Origin: a virus | Length of the DNA stretch: 42,363 nucleotides | Reading direction: 5' to 3' (one strand) | IMG/VR virus record: IMGVR_UViG_3300046517_000639 | Coordinates: 1-42,363 of that record | Shown: positions 1 through 6,510 of the stretch, piece by piece | Position numbering within the stretch: position 1 is the stretch's first letter | Layout of the letters: each line of letters opens with the position of its first letter | Program-made: the position numbers and the translations under genes | The notes under the pieces: generated by a model | The model's input: the letters and a program-made list of their open reading frames with translations, nothing else | What the model was told of the DNA's origin: nothing | Database searches by the model: none

Positions 1-127
1 TAAGCTCCATAAGCACTCATTCCATTGACAAGAGAAAGAGCCAACGTGGATTCATTCGTAACTGTATCCATCTGCTGGTTAAATCCTGCGCCACCAGGAG
101 GAGTTTTGGCATCGTCACGCATCATGT
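1..127. repeat. Terminal direct repeat, left copy (circular closure)
   Basis: Bases 1-127 are identical to 42237-42363. An exact 127-base end overlap is what a de Bruijn assembler leaves when a contig closes on itself, and the tail gene reads across the join in frame. I therefore take it as evidence for a circular or circularly permuted genome of 42,236 bp, not as a biological terminal repeat. Confidence 0.95.
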
Positions 128-1094
128 ACGTGATGTTGTCGTTGGAAAGGAAATTGTAGGTAATATCGCCATCTGCCGATGTGACGTGGTCAGTCCCAAA
201 ACTGACCACTGTAATTGGCGTCGTAGAATGCGCCACTGAGGTTGTGACGTTTTGCGGAGAGGAACTAGTGCCGCCACTGGTTACGAAGCAGGAATAGATG
301 GTATTTGGCGAGAGTCCGGTAACGATGGCTTGATGCGAGGTGGAGCTTATTGCTACGGTATTATCAATAGCGGCTTTCCCGCCAGCCGATAGGTTTGAGT
401 CAGAAACTATATTGGTAGTCCATGTAGCCACAATCGTTGAGTCAGTTGTTGTATATGTCGGACCAACTGTAATCGTTGGAGATCCACCTATGATGAAAGC
501 GATGGCTACGGCACAATTCGTATTCGATCCACTGGAGAATGAGCCCGAGTTAGCATAAGTTCCTGCAACTGAACTCAAGGAGTCGAGCAAACTTGCCCTG
601 ACTCCGATTCCTGCATCCACTAACTCTGACCTGACAGCCAATGGAGCAGTGGGAGATAAAGTCACTGCACTAGTTGTGACGTTGTAGACAAATCCAAGGA
701 TCAAATCTGTGGCTGAAGTAACTATATTCCCACTGCTGTAAGTTGTCCCTGTGAGCTCTCCAGCATCTATTTGAGTCGTTCCATCCTGCGCGTTTATACC
801 GGCGTACTCGAAAACTCCCAAAACGATGGTAATTGCATTTGCACAGTTGAAAGTAACTGACGTTACGCCAGCCACAGAATTGATCATATATCCAACAAGC
901 AGAAAACCGTGGCCGCCTGTAGGAATTGCCCAGGTTTGCGCAGCGCTGTCTGCAAACGATATAGCTCCAGTACCGCCATTGGTGTAGGCACACGCTATAA
1001 GCGTAGATCCGGCCTGGGAAGCAGTAATGGTAGTCGTTATCGAAGTGGCAGCGGTTTGCCTACTGAATACTTGCTGGATGGCAGTCGCTGGCAT
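1..1094 (-). CDS. Giant tail protein with sialidase-like fold, N-terminal part (gene continues at 42236)
   Basis: First 364 codons of a 1031-aa protein that continues in frame across the circular join to 40235. The ATG at 1094 directly follows an in-frame TAA, so the start is firm, although the ribosome site is weak. Residues 1-210 form a beta-rich domain of the lectin/Ig-like type common in phage tails. Residues about 211-290 resemble fibronectin III. A sialidase-like domain starts near residue 290. The gene follows the terminase block, separated by four small ORFs. It probably encodes a receptor-binding or glycan-degrading appendage of the virion. It has no signal peptide, unlike the four fibre genes at 17516-25891. 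The domain calls are by eye; the continuous frame is certain. Confidence 0.85.
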   Translation of the reverse strand, partial: MPATAIQQVFSRQTAATSITTTITASQAGSTLIACAYTNGGTGAISFADSAAQTWAIPTGGHGFLLVGYMINSVAGVTSVTFNCANAITIVLGVFEYAGINAQDGTTQIDAGELTGTTYSSGNIVTSATDLILGFVYNVTTSAVTLSPTAPLAVRSELVDAGIGVRASLLDSLSSVAGTYANSGSFSSGSNTNCAVAIAFIIGGSPTITVGPTYTTTDSTIVATWTTNIVSDSNLSAGGKAAIDNTVAISSTSHQAIVTGLSPNTIYSCFVTSGGTSSSPQNVTTSVAHSTTPITVVSFGTDHVTSADGDITYNFLSNDNITYMMRDDAKTPPGGAGFNQQMDTVTNESTLALSLVNGMSAYGA

Positions 1095-1262
1095 TTAGTG
1101 GTGCCAGCTTCTTGCATTGATTGCAAATGTGGCCCGTTTACGCTCTGCCGGCGAATCGCTGTGCTTGGCGCTCATCAGCGCTTTGAGCGGGATCTTCTTG
1201 CCCTTTTTGACGCCTAGGTTCTTGTGGAGCAATCCGCGATGGCTGGGCTTGATCTTAATCAT
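1095..1262 (-). CDS. Conserved small phage protein (55 aa)
   Basis: The 55-aa basic protein starts MIKIKPSHRGLLHKNLG and ends in KRATFAINARSWHH. I recognise this pattern (KPSHKGLLHKxLGV, then a small KIP motif, then SPAxRKRAxFAxNAxxW) as a very common small phage protein of unknown role, often next to head or terminase genes. ATGA overlap with the preceding gene. Its TAA is immediately followed by the ATG of the giant tail gene, so the two are probably translationally coupled. Confidence 0.8.
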   Translation of the reverse strand: MIKIKPSHRGLLHKNLGVKKGKKIPLKALMSAKHSDSPAERKRATFAINARSWHH

Positions 1263-1453
1263 TTGCTCATCAGCGCTTTCAGTCCCATTTTTCGCCCTTT
1301 GGACTTGTATTCGCTCTTACCTTTAGCCGCTGCACGCTTCTCGCTGAGCATGATAGCTATAGCCTGCTTGGGATTGCTGACTTTTGGCCCTTTCTTTGAG
1401 CCACTGTGCAGATTGCCAGTCTTGAACTTGTGCATGACTTCAGTGTATGGCAT
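1259..1453 (-). CDS. DUF6496-like small basic protein
   Basis: The 64-aa protein has the pattern VMHKFKTGNLHSGSKKGPKV followed by KQAIAIMLSEKRAA. This matches the DUF6496 type (VMHEFKxGxLxSGS, KQAIAIALSEAR) found in many phages and bacteria; function unknown. The sequence CAGGAG lies a few bases upstream of the ATG. It overlaps both neighbours. Its last residues, LKALMS, are shared with the following 55-aa gene, where 15 bp are identical. Confidence 0.75.
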   Translation of the reverse strand: MPYTEVMHKFKTGNLHSGSKKGPKVSNPKQAIAIMLSEKRAAAKGKSEYKSKGRKMGLKALMSK

Positions 1454-1622
1454 CTAACGCTCCTGCTTCCCGCGCTTCCTTGACTGAATGAAACCGCTGT
1501 CCTTCGACGTGAATGAATCGATTGTCAAACTCTTTGCAGGTACACTTCGCCACAATGCACGGCCCAGCCGCATGGTACATCTTGGCATGGCCGCAGTTGC
1601 TGCATTGGGCTACGTTGTCCAT
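1440..1622 (-). CDS. Small zinc-ribbon-like protein
   Basis: The 60-aa protein has CSNCGH near the N-terminus and C-x6-C-x-C further on (CIVAKCTC), a likely zinc site. The start overlaps the previous TAA (TAATG). The middle part FDNRFIHVEGQRF is unfamiliar. It sits between the terminase genes and the tail gene, and no role can be assigned. Confidence 0.65.
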   Translation of the reverse strand: MDNVAQCSNCGHAKMYHAAGPCIVAKCTCKEFDNRFIHVEGQRFHSVKEAREAGALDAIH

Positions 1623-1909
1623 TACTTGGGCTTTGGAACAACAGGCGGCTTGGTGTCTGGAGGCTTGGGCGTCGGTACTATGGGAGGCTTTGATTCTGGC
1701 GGCTTGGGAAGGTCTGGCTTGACTGGCGGCGGTACAGATTCCACAAACTTGCCATCCACCGATACTGTGTACTCATTACCTTCGACGAACATCAAATCCT
1801 TCGTTGACAACACGATCTGCTCGCCCTTTTCGTCAACCAGCGTGGCCACATGCATACTGCTCGGACTCTGCTCATCGCTTACGCATTTCGCTTTCAGTGA
1901 ATAGCCCAC
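1622..1909 (-). CDS. Small protein with proline-rich tail, downstream of terminase
   Basis: A 95-aa protein with a GTG start behind a strong AGGAGG. The first 60 residues look like a small beta barrel (KCVSDEQSPSSMHVATLVDE). The last 35 are a Pro/Lys repeat built on KPP and PKP units. The neighbouring 1440-1622 gene overlaps its stop. Function unknown; the tail suggests an extended linker or a binding segment. Confidence 0.65.
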   Translation of the reverse strand: MGYSLKAKCVSDEQSPSSMHVATLVDEKGEQIVLSTKDLMFVEGNEYTVSVDGKFVESVPPPVKPDLPKPPESKPPIVPTPKPPDTKPPVVPKPK

Positions 1910-1919
1910 ATTATCCTCC

Positions 1920-3368
1920 TCAACTCATCCATGAATTGTCCTGTTCGCCAGGATAGTACATCGGCGGTGGATCATCTTTCCGCTTCGGCATCACATTTAT
2001 GGCAAACGTCATCGCCAACATATCCCCAATGTCGGGAGATGACAAGCCTCTTTTCTTCATATCTTCTTTGCGCTCAAGCTGAATCTGTCCACCTTTCCCA
2101 CCAAAACCGTATTCAATCCCTGTCAGGTCTGTATCAACTTCAGGATCGTTGGGGATTTCTGCGTTAGCGATGAGCCACTCACGCATTGCTCCCCAAACTT
2201 CAGCGCGACGGTTAAAATAGGCTGATCCATCATTTGCGGATGCGCCTCCATGAAACTCAAAAAGTCTCTGACCGAAACCACGGAACTTAATATGGTCAAC
2301 AACTCCCGCACCGAGGCCGTCTCCATCAATAACTGTGGCATCTGGCTGCTCCAATCCCATCAAGCGAATCGTTTCTTCGGCTACCCATACTGTATCTTTT
2401 CCTCGATATTTGCCTAATATGGCCGATTTACGCCCCTGCCGATACCCGATAATCGTCCGATCATCGCCGAATCTCGCAACATCCACCGACAGGATTTTGG
2501 GCAGAGCCTCGTAGCCTTCAGCGCGATATTTGCGACAGGCTGCCACAGCATCTGAAGGGATGAACTGGCTGGAACCAGCTCTCGGGAACTCACCCCGCAC
2601 CTTAACTCTAACAAAGTCAGAATCTTCTCCATACAGGGCCACCCACTCATCCGCTTGCTCTCTCTTTACACCCTCTACAGTCCTGCTATCTATCTGATAA
2701 GTGCGCCAAAGATGCTTGTGTGCTCCGAATAATTCCCTGAAACGTCCTGCATTGTAAAGAGGGTTTCCGAATACTAGGAAAATAAGCTCTGCATTGTCAT
2801 CGGTAAAAGAAGTCTCGGCGGCATCGTAGATAACGTTGGCAATGGCTGAACCTTCGTCAAACACCATAACGATTCGCTTATCCTGGTTGTGCAATCCTTG
2901 GAAGGTGTCAGGCTTTTCCTCAGTCCATGTCTCAAAGTCAACGCGCCATTTCTCTGGCTTATCTGTTTGCAGGGATTTGATGGACTTGGCATGGCAGTCG
3001 AACCAATGGCCGGCCAAGCTACCTTTGAACCATGAAGTCACCTCTGGAACTGTCTTAGTATCAAGCTGCTCGCCTTTACCAGCCGTTACCTTGCAGCGAC
3101 AGCCCGCGCAAGTGCTCATGGCCCAAGTTAGAATCATGCCAATCAGAGCTGATTTTCCGATTCCATTACCACTGGCAACAGCAATTCTAATTAGCTTGTG
3201 TCTAGTACTTGGGTTGGAGAGTCTTTCAGTGAGATAGGAGAGGATTTCATGCTGCCAAGCTCTAAGTTGTCTATCTGGCCAGAATCCCTTTGCAAAACCA
3301 AGAGGATCATGCCGGCAGTCTGCCGCCAAGTCCATCAGCATCGCCTCTGGGCTGGTAGTAGCGCTCAT
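1920..3368 (-). CDS. terL: Terminase large subunit (packaging ATPase/nuclease)
   Basis: A 482-aa protein of normal TerL length. The Walker A motif SGNGIGKS is at residues 66-73 and Walker B VMVFDE at 167-172, giving the ATPase that drives DNA into the prohead. The RNase H-like nuclease half shows D296 in SVDVARFGDD, D348 in VIDGDG, and D446/D449 in SPDIGD, the expected acidic cluster that cuts concatemers. It overlaps the small subunit gene by 4 bases (ATGA). With P22-type portal and coat genes nearby, headful packaging is likely, which agrees with the circularly closed assembly. Confidence 0.95.
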   Translation of the reverse strand: MSATTSPEAMLMDLAADCRHDPLGFAKGFWPDRQLRAWQHEILSYLTERLSNPSTRHKLIRIAVASGNGIGKSALIGMILTWAMSTCAGCRCKVTAGKGEQLDTKTVPEVTSWFKGSLAGHWFDCHAKSIKSLQTDKPEKWRVDFETWTEEKPDTFQGLHNQDKRIVMVFDEGSAIANVIYDAAETSFTDDNAELIFLVFGNPLYNAGRFRELFGAHKHLWRTYQIDSRTVEGVKREQADEWVALYGEDSDFVRVKVRGEFPRAGSSQFIPSDAVAACRKYRAEGYEALPKILSVDVARFGDDRTIIGYRQGRKSAILGKYRGKDTVWVAEETIRLMGLEQPDATVIDGDGLGAGVVDHIKFRGFGQRLFEFHGGASANDGSAYFNRRAEVWGAMREWLIANAEIPNDPEVDTDLTGIEYGFGGKGGQIQLERKEDMKKRGLSSPDIGDMLAMTFAINVMPKRKDDPPPMYYPGEQDNSWMS

Positions 3369-3727
3369 TTATCCGCTTTTTTGCGTGCCTCCAACACCTG
3401 CTCAAGAGTAATAGTACCATTCACGTTCATATCCACTTCTTGTGTAACCTTGCCTTCTGTACGCTCTGCCATCTCTCGCAACATCAGCACCTTGGCCATG
3501 CCCTTTGAGGTTAGAGTGGCCATTATCGCTTCGCTTATCTCTTTTCGATTGTCTGACTTAGCTAGGAGTTTCTCAAATATCTTGGTGATGTGGAGCTTCT
3601 TGGGGCGTCCAGATGGATTCCCGGATTGGCCCTTTTGCCATCGATGGCCCTTAACACGGTCAATACGATTGGCGTATTTGGGTGTTTCTTGCTTGTTTCC
3701 AGCCTGTGCGCGACTTACAGGGTCCAT
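3365..3727 (-). CDS. terS: Probable terminase small subunit (DUF5681-like)
   Basis: A 120-aa protein just before terL. It contains WQKGQSGNPSGRPKK at about residues 30-44, the signature of DUF5681 (WxxGQSGNPxGRPKG), followed by helices and an acidic/basic C-terminus. DUF5681 proteins often precede TerL and are taken as DNA-recognition small subunits. The role rests on motif and position. The stop overlaps the terL start. Confidence 0.8.
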   Translation of the reverse strand: MDPVSRAQAGNKQETPKYANRIDRVKGHRWQKGQSGNPSGRPKKLHITKIFEKLLAKSDNRKEISEAIMATLTSKGMAKVLMLREMAERTEGKVTQEVDMNVNGTITLEQVLEARKKADK

Positions 3728-3739
3728 AATGGCGTAATC

Positions 3740-3898
3740 CTAATCTTTTGTTTCTGGCTTTTCAATAGTTTCGCCACTTAAAGCGTTGTGGAGCAGGCGA
3801 TGTTCCTCAATTGTCAATGGCTGATTAGCTTGGAACTTGCGTGCAAGCTCTTTCATGGCTGGTTCTAGGCGTAGCTTCATGGGCAGAATGGGACTCAT
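3740..3898 (-). CDS. Small helical protein upstream of terS (52 aa)
   Basis: A 52-aa ORF starting MSPILPMKLRLEPAMKELAR. It is helical and charged and ends EKPETKD. ATGA overlap with the preceding 56-aa ORF supports it. It ends 12 bases before terS. Too short for most gene finders; no family recognised. Confidence 0.6.
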   Translation of the reverse strand: MSPILPMKLRLEPAMKELARKFQANQPLTIEEHRLLHNALSGETIEKPETKD

Positions 3899-4066
3899 AG
3901 GGGTGCGGCTGATTCGGCTATGGTGCGCTTCTGGGCCAGGGGGTTGATATGGCTTAGGTAAGCAGCACTCATATGTTGTGCTGGAGGCATCATTGCCCCG
4001 TGCGCTGCTCCCAGCCGCTGGAGACAGTTCTTCCCATAGCTGAAATCATTTTTAGCCTTTGTCATT
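3895..4066 (-). CDS. Small protein (56 aa)
   Basis: The 56-aa reading frame starts at the ATG at 4065 (MTKAKNDFSYGKNCLQRLGA) and overlaps the end of the preceding gene by 14 bases and the next start by ATGA. The region HGAMMPPAQHMSAAYLSH is His/Met-rich. Function unknown. An upstream ATG at 4083 is possible but has no better ribosome site. Confidence 0.5.
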
Positions 4067-4246
4067 AAAATTATTGCCTTCATGATGCCACGGCTGCTTT
4101 TTCCCATCCCATTCAAGCTGCAATTTACCTTGGATAGCCTTTAATTCGGAATAGGCATTTATCCACTGGTTTTTCCTGAGATATTTATCTATTTCATCGA
4201 GACAATAGATCAGATTCCAAGCCAGCCGTTGACGTTCTTCGTTCAT
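4052..4246 (-). CDS. Small helical protein (64 aa)
   Basis: A 64-aa protein starting MNEERQRLAWNLIYCLDEID, amphipathic helices with a His/Asn-rich end. The start at 4246 is preferred over the longer frame from 4351 because it forms an ATGA overlap with the stop of the membrane miniprotein upstream, the usual junction in this genome. Confidence 0.6.
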   Translation of the reverse strand: MNEERQRLAWNLIYCLDEIDKYLRKNQWINAYSELKAIQGKLQLEWDGKKQPWHHEGNNFNDKG

Positions 4247-4380
4247 CTCTGCTTTTCCAGATTTTCTATGCGCTCGGTTAATTTGTTGATCGTTGCACTG
4301 ATCCAGGCATTCCATCCATAGCCGATAAACACCAATATGAATACCGCCCAAAGCTTGTTCATTACTTCATTGGCTTCCAT
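4243..4380 (-). CDS. Membrane miniprotein (45 aa)
   Basis: A 45-aa protein: short acidic start (MEANEVMNK), one hydrophobic helix (LWAVFILVFIGYGWNAWI), then a coiled-coil-like basic tail (TERIENLEKQR). This resembles the holin-like or anchor miniprotein at 16690-16902. The ATG directly follows the TAG of a 25-codon ORF, and its TGA overlaps the next ATG. Both junctions support it. Confidence 0.6.
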   Translation of the reverse strand: MEANEVMNKLWAVFILVFIGYGWNAWISATINKLTERIENLEKQR

Positions 4381-4458
4381 CTAGCGTCCTTCCAGAAGAG
4401 CCATCTGGCGATAGCGTCGGAGCCTTGCTGTAAAAAGGTAGTTCCTTAGCCAGTTCAT
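4381..4458 (-). CDS. Basic micropeptide, first ORF of the leftward transcript (25 aa)
   Basis: ATG at 4458 with AAAAGGA about 8 bases upstream; the 25-aa product begins MNWLRNYLFTARLRR and has six Arg. Its TAG touches the ATG of the 45-aa membrane protein. It could be a real micropeptide or a leader that couples translation downstream. It is supported only by the ribosome site and the junction. Confidence 0.4.
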   Translation of the reverse strand: MNWLRNYLFTARLRRYRQMALLEGR

Positions 4459-4475
4459 TGATTATTCCTTTTTTC

Positions 4476-4503
4476 TTGACTGATAGCAAAAACACGTTAT
4501 AGT
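4476..4503 (+). promoter_or_regulatory. Sigma70-type promoter for the rightward operon
   Basis: TTGACT at 4476-4481 and TATAGT at 4498-4503 with a 16-base spacer. The expected transcript start falls on or beside the A of the ATG at 4510, so the first gene would be leaderless. Confidence 0.65.
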
Positions 4504-4522
4504 GCTTTTATGGCTAAGTCAA
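4496..4522 (-). promoter_or_regulatory. Overlapping leftward promoter candidate
   Basis: On the minus strand, TTGACT (4522-4517) and TATAAC (4501-4496) are separated by 15 bases, slightly short. The two -10 boxes overlap and the two TTGACT boxes form an inverted repeat centred near 4499. This would serve the leftward late operon starting at 4458. Confidence 0.4.
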
Positions 4523-4704
4523 CTAAAAAATGCGGTCATCGGAAAATAGTTCCACATTGCCTGATCTGTCATATGTCTCGCATTGGAGGTCTAGCCACTC
4601 CGGCACAGATTGCTGCGCGCCGTAAGAATATGGCCAAGGCCAGAGCAGCTAAAAACACTGAAAAACGCAGTACTGTATCGCTAACTACGATTTCTCTTGA
4701 CTAA
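4510..4704 (+). CDS. Leaderless basic zinc-knuckle-like protein
   Basis: A 64-aa protein. Residues C8, H10, C17 and C20 (KCGHRKIVPHCLICH) could bind one zinc, and the second half is very basic (AARRKNMAKARAAKN), suggesting nucleic-acid binding. There is no ribosome site before the ATG, and the promoter spacing predicts that transcription starts at the ATG. As first gene of the rightward operon it could be an early regulator; that role is an inference. Confidence 0.65.
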   Translation: MAKSTKKCGHRKIVPHCLICHMSRIGGLATPAQIAARRKNMAKARAAKNTEKRSTVSLTTISLD

Positions 4705-4718
4705 TAACACGTTATAAA
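4697..4718 (+). promoter_or_regulatory. Second copy of the TTGACT...ACACGTTATA promoter motif
   Basis: TTGACTAATAACACGTTATA repeats the promoter at 4476-4503 with 6 bases missing from the spacer. The shared part AACACGTTATA contains the imperfect palindrome TAACACGTTA. The 10-base spacer is too short for a normal promoter, so this may be an operator-like site or a decayed duplicate. Confidence 0.35.
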
Positions 4719-4742
4719 CGATTATTGCGCATCGGAGGCAAT

Positions 4743-4943
4743 ATGACACGTCGCCTAACCATCCTAGCTACACGGCAAGAGATCACGTTGAATACCCAGT
4801 TTGTCTATCCACCGATTCCGATTCGAAACTTCGACTGGTTCGCTTGCAATGACGATGCCTACGACTATGGCGAGCCGAAGGGCGAAGGCCGCACAGAGAT
4901 GGATGCTGTAAACGCCCTGCTGGATGAACTGGAGGCCCAATGA
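4743..4943 (+). CDS. Conserved small phage protein (PPIPxRxFDW type)
   Basis: A 66-aa protein with the pattern YPPIPIRNFDWFAC, then DDAYDYGEP, then GRTEMDAVNALLDELE. I know this arrangement from many small phage proteins of unknown function. The ATG at 4743 has CGGAGG just upstream, so the TTG at 4725 is rejected. The stop overlaps the next start (ATGA). Confidence 0.75.
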   Translation: MTRRLTILATRQEITLNTQFVYPPIPIRNFDWFACNDDAYDYGEPKGEGRTEMDAVNALLDELEAQ

Positions 4944-5146
4944 GCAACCTTTCTGATGCCCTGCGCGAGCAAGGCGTGTACTTTGGCAACGTGGATTACC
5001 TCGAGACAGCCATGCATGGGCTGGACTTGCAGCAGAAACACTTCGTGGAATCGATCATTATCGGTTGCATCGCGGCGCGTACCCCCAACGGTACATGGCA
5101 CCGCGTTGTGGACCTAGCTGTGAAGGAAGTACGAGGTGATGCATGA
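4940..5146 (+). CDS. Small protein (68 aa), function unknown
   Basis: MSNLSDALREQGVYFGNVDY begins this helical 68-aa protein. ATGA overlaps at both ends. No family recognised. Confidence 0.6.
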   Translation: MSNLSDALREQGVYFGNVDYLETAMHGLDLQQKHFVESIIIGCIAARTPNGTWHRVVDLAVKEVRGDA

Positions 5147-5244
5147 GCTACGAGGACGCACGAGAAGACATGGCCTACAGGTACGGAAGTGCAGTGGACT
5201 ACGAAGTTGAGGAAGAATCTGAGGAGGAATACGAAAATGAGTGA
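5143..5244 (+). CDS. Acidic miniprotein (33 aa)
   Basis: The 33-aa product is Glu/Tyr-rich (EVEEESEEEYENE at its end). ATGA overlap with the gene before, and an 8-base overlap with the next. Its 3' end carries the GAGGAGG that serves as ribosome site for the PEP-CTERM gene, so its translation may control that gene. Confidence 0.5.
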   Translation: MSYEDAREDMAYRYGSAVDYEVEEESEEEYENE

Positions 5245-5812
5245 AAACACGATTCTAGTCTGTTTGGCGGGGTATGCGTTTCTGGTAGTGCTCTTTATCG
5301 CGGAAGGGCTGTATAGCGTCTCTGAATGGCTCTGGAAGCGCTGGAAGGGCATTCTGGGAGTGGGTATGGTGCTGTTTCTGGCCGGCTCTGCCCGTGCCGA
5401 TACGCTCACCGAGAAACAGATTGCCCAGGAGATCAAACAGCAGTCTGCTTTGTCCTTGCGCCAGAATGTTGCTTCGTTCTGGGCCGATAATCTGCTGGCT
5501 GCCCAAGATCCATCTGTCTGCGATTACTGCTCATTTGAGCCTGATAGCTTGCAACTCTCTATCAATGCTGTACTTAAAGCCATTGGCATAGAGCAATCCG
5601 TGGGATTTACGTTCTGCAACCTAACCAACTGCATTCTGCCCAATAACCAAAGCATGATCGCTGTGGATGATCGAGTGATTACAGGCATCTCGCCGGCATT
5701 CATTAATTTTGGCGAAGTGCCAGTCTCTACGCCAGAGCCCATGACGATTGTATTGCTTTTCTGTGGTTTGCTCTATTTCTTCGCCATTTCTCGCAAAACG
5801 AGGCCGCAATGA
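5237..5812 (+). CDS. PEP-CTERM sorted envelope protein
   Basis: A 191-aa protein. A first hydrophobic helix covers about residues 8-25. A second, signal-like helix follows WLWKRWK and ends in a likely cleavage site SARA before DTLTEK at about residue 53. The middle part has C-x2-C (CDYC) and a second cysteine pair (FCNLTNC). The last 27 residues have the PEP-CTERM form: PEP at 166-168, a hydrophobic helix (MTIVLLFCGLLYFF), then Arg/Lys (SRKTR). In bacteria such tails are cut by an exosortase and target proteins to the outer surface. The start at 5237 has GAGGAGG upstream. A phage copy is unusual and implies that the host has an exosortase. The mature protein is not recognised. Confidence 0.75.
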   Translation: MSENTILVCLAGYAFLVVLFIAEGLYSVSEWLWKRWKGILGVGMVLFLAGSARADTLTEKQIAQEIKQQSALSLRQNVASFWADNLLAAQDPSVCDYCSFEPDSLQLSINAVLKAIGIEQSVGFTFCNLTNCILPNNQSMIAVDDRVITGISPAFINFGEVPVSTPEPMTIVLLFCGLLYFFAISRKTRPQ

Positions 5813-6012
5813 AGCAATTATGGTTTCGGCTTGTCATATGGCTGGCCAGGAATGAAATACGCTACCTGGAAAACAGGTGTTACCAAACTGAGAAAGAATA
5901 CGAGTGTTTGCTCATCAAATTGGATGAAACCATTGCAGAACGAGATGGATACAAAGCCTCTTGGGGCCGCGTTATCGAACTCAAATTGGAAATGTTAAAG
6001 GGCCAGCCATGA
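5809..6012 (+). CDS. Small coiled-coil protein with hydrophobic start
   Basis: A 67-aa protein: MKQLWFRLVIWLARNE is an amphipathic or membrane-associated helix, followed by a charged coiled coil (YLENRCYQTEKEYE...). ATGA overlap with the PEP-CTERM gene suggests linked expression. Function unknown. Confidence 0.6.
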   Translation: MKQLWFRLVIWLARNEIRYLENRCYQTEKEYECLLIKLDETIAERDGYKASWGRVIELKLEMLKGQP

Positions 6013-6185
6013 AAGCCGATCCTGACGTAATCGCAGTGATTGACTCCATTCTAGCCGAGGCTGGCGACGGGCGGCATGACGTAGAGTCATACCTCGAAAC
6101 TGGTTACGTAGACCCTTGGGAACCAGTGCAGGGCTGGGTGGACAGGTTGAGGGGGATTAGAGCAGCGCTGGAGGCGAAGGAATGA
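6009..6185 (+). CDS. Small acidic protein (58 aa)
   Basis: Starts at the ATGA overlap (MKADPDVIAVIDSILAEAGD) and ends with the helix VDRLRGIRAALEAKE. No family recognised; the junctions on both sides support it. Confidence 0.6.
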   Translation: MKADPDVIAVIDSILAEAGDGRHDVESYLETGYVDPWEPVQGWVDRLRGIRAALEAKE

Positions 6186-6415
6186 GCGAGCAGATGAAAG
6201 AGTTGCTAGCGAGTGTAACGCGGGAAGCGACGGCAGGTTTGCCAGGAGTCCATTTGGCGAACTATGGATATGTCCTAGAAGCTCTGGAGCGCAGACTCTT
6301 GCCGCTGCTGGAGGCGGGACAGGCGATGCGAGACGAATACTTGAAACTCGCTCCGACTACAACAATTTTGAATTGGGATAGAGCGGTAATGGCAGCGAAA
6401 GAGAGACAGCCATGA
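6182..6415 (+). CDS. Small helical protein (77 aa)
   Basis: A 77-aa mostly helical protein (LEALERRLLPLLEAGQAMRD). ATGA overlaps at both ends. Function unknown. Confidence 0.6.
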   Translation: MSEQMKELLASVTREATAGLPGVHLANYGYVLEALERRLLPLLEAGQAMRDEYLKLAPTTTILNWDRAVMAAKERQP

Positions 6416-6510
6416 CTGACGAGCGCAAGGAAGGGCAGCAAGTGAGTAGCGAGAATTTAGCAGAGCCGAGAAGGAGAGCAAGATGTGGAACAAGGACATA
6501 TCTAAATTGA
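6412..6510 (+). CDS. Miniprotein (32 aa), possible
   Basis: ATGA overlap with the preceding gene. The 32-aa product (MTDERKEGQQVSSEN then Arg-rich) overlaps the next gene by 28 bases. The junction supports it, the composition only weakly. It may just carry ribosomes to the next start. Confidence 0.35.
   Translation: MTDERKEGQQVSSENLAEPRRRARCGTRTYLN

Noticed and set aside
670-993. Minus-strand ORF in another frame over the giant tail gene
   Set aside because: It is a shadow: the in-frame continuation of the tail gene from 1094 through the circular join explains this region, and the shadow has no ribosome site or family features.
1488-1904. 138-codon plus-strand ORF rich in Gly/Leu
   Set aside because: It is antisense to the Pro/Lys-rich tail of the 1622-1909 gene, whose PKPP repeats read as Gly/Leu on the other strand. 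There is no ribosome site.
4697-4718. A second full promoter
   Set aside because: The spacer of 10 bases is too short for sigma70 recognition, so it is kept only as an operator-like or decayed motif.
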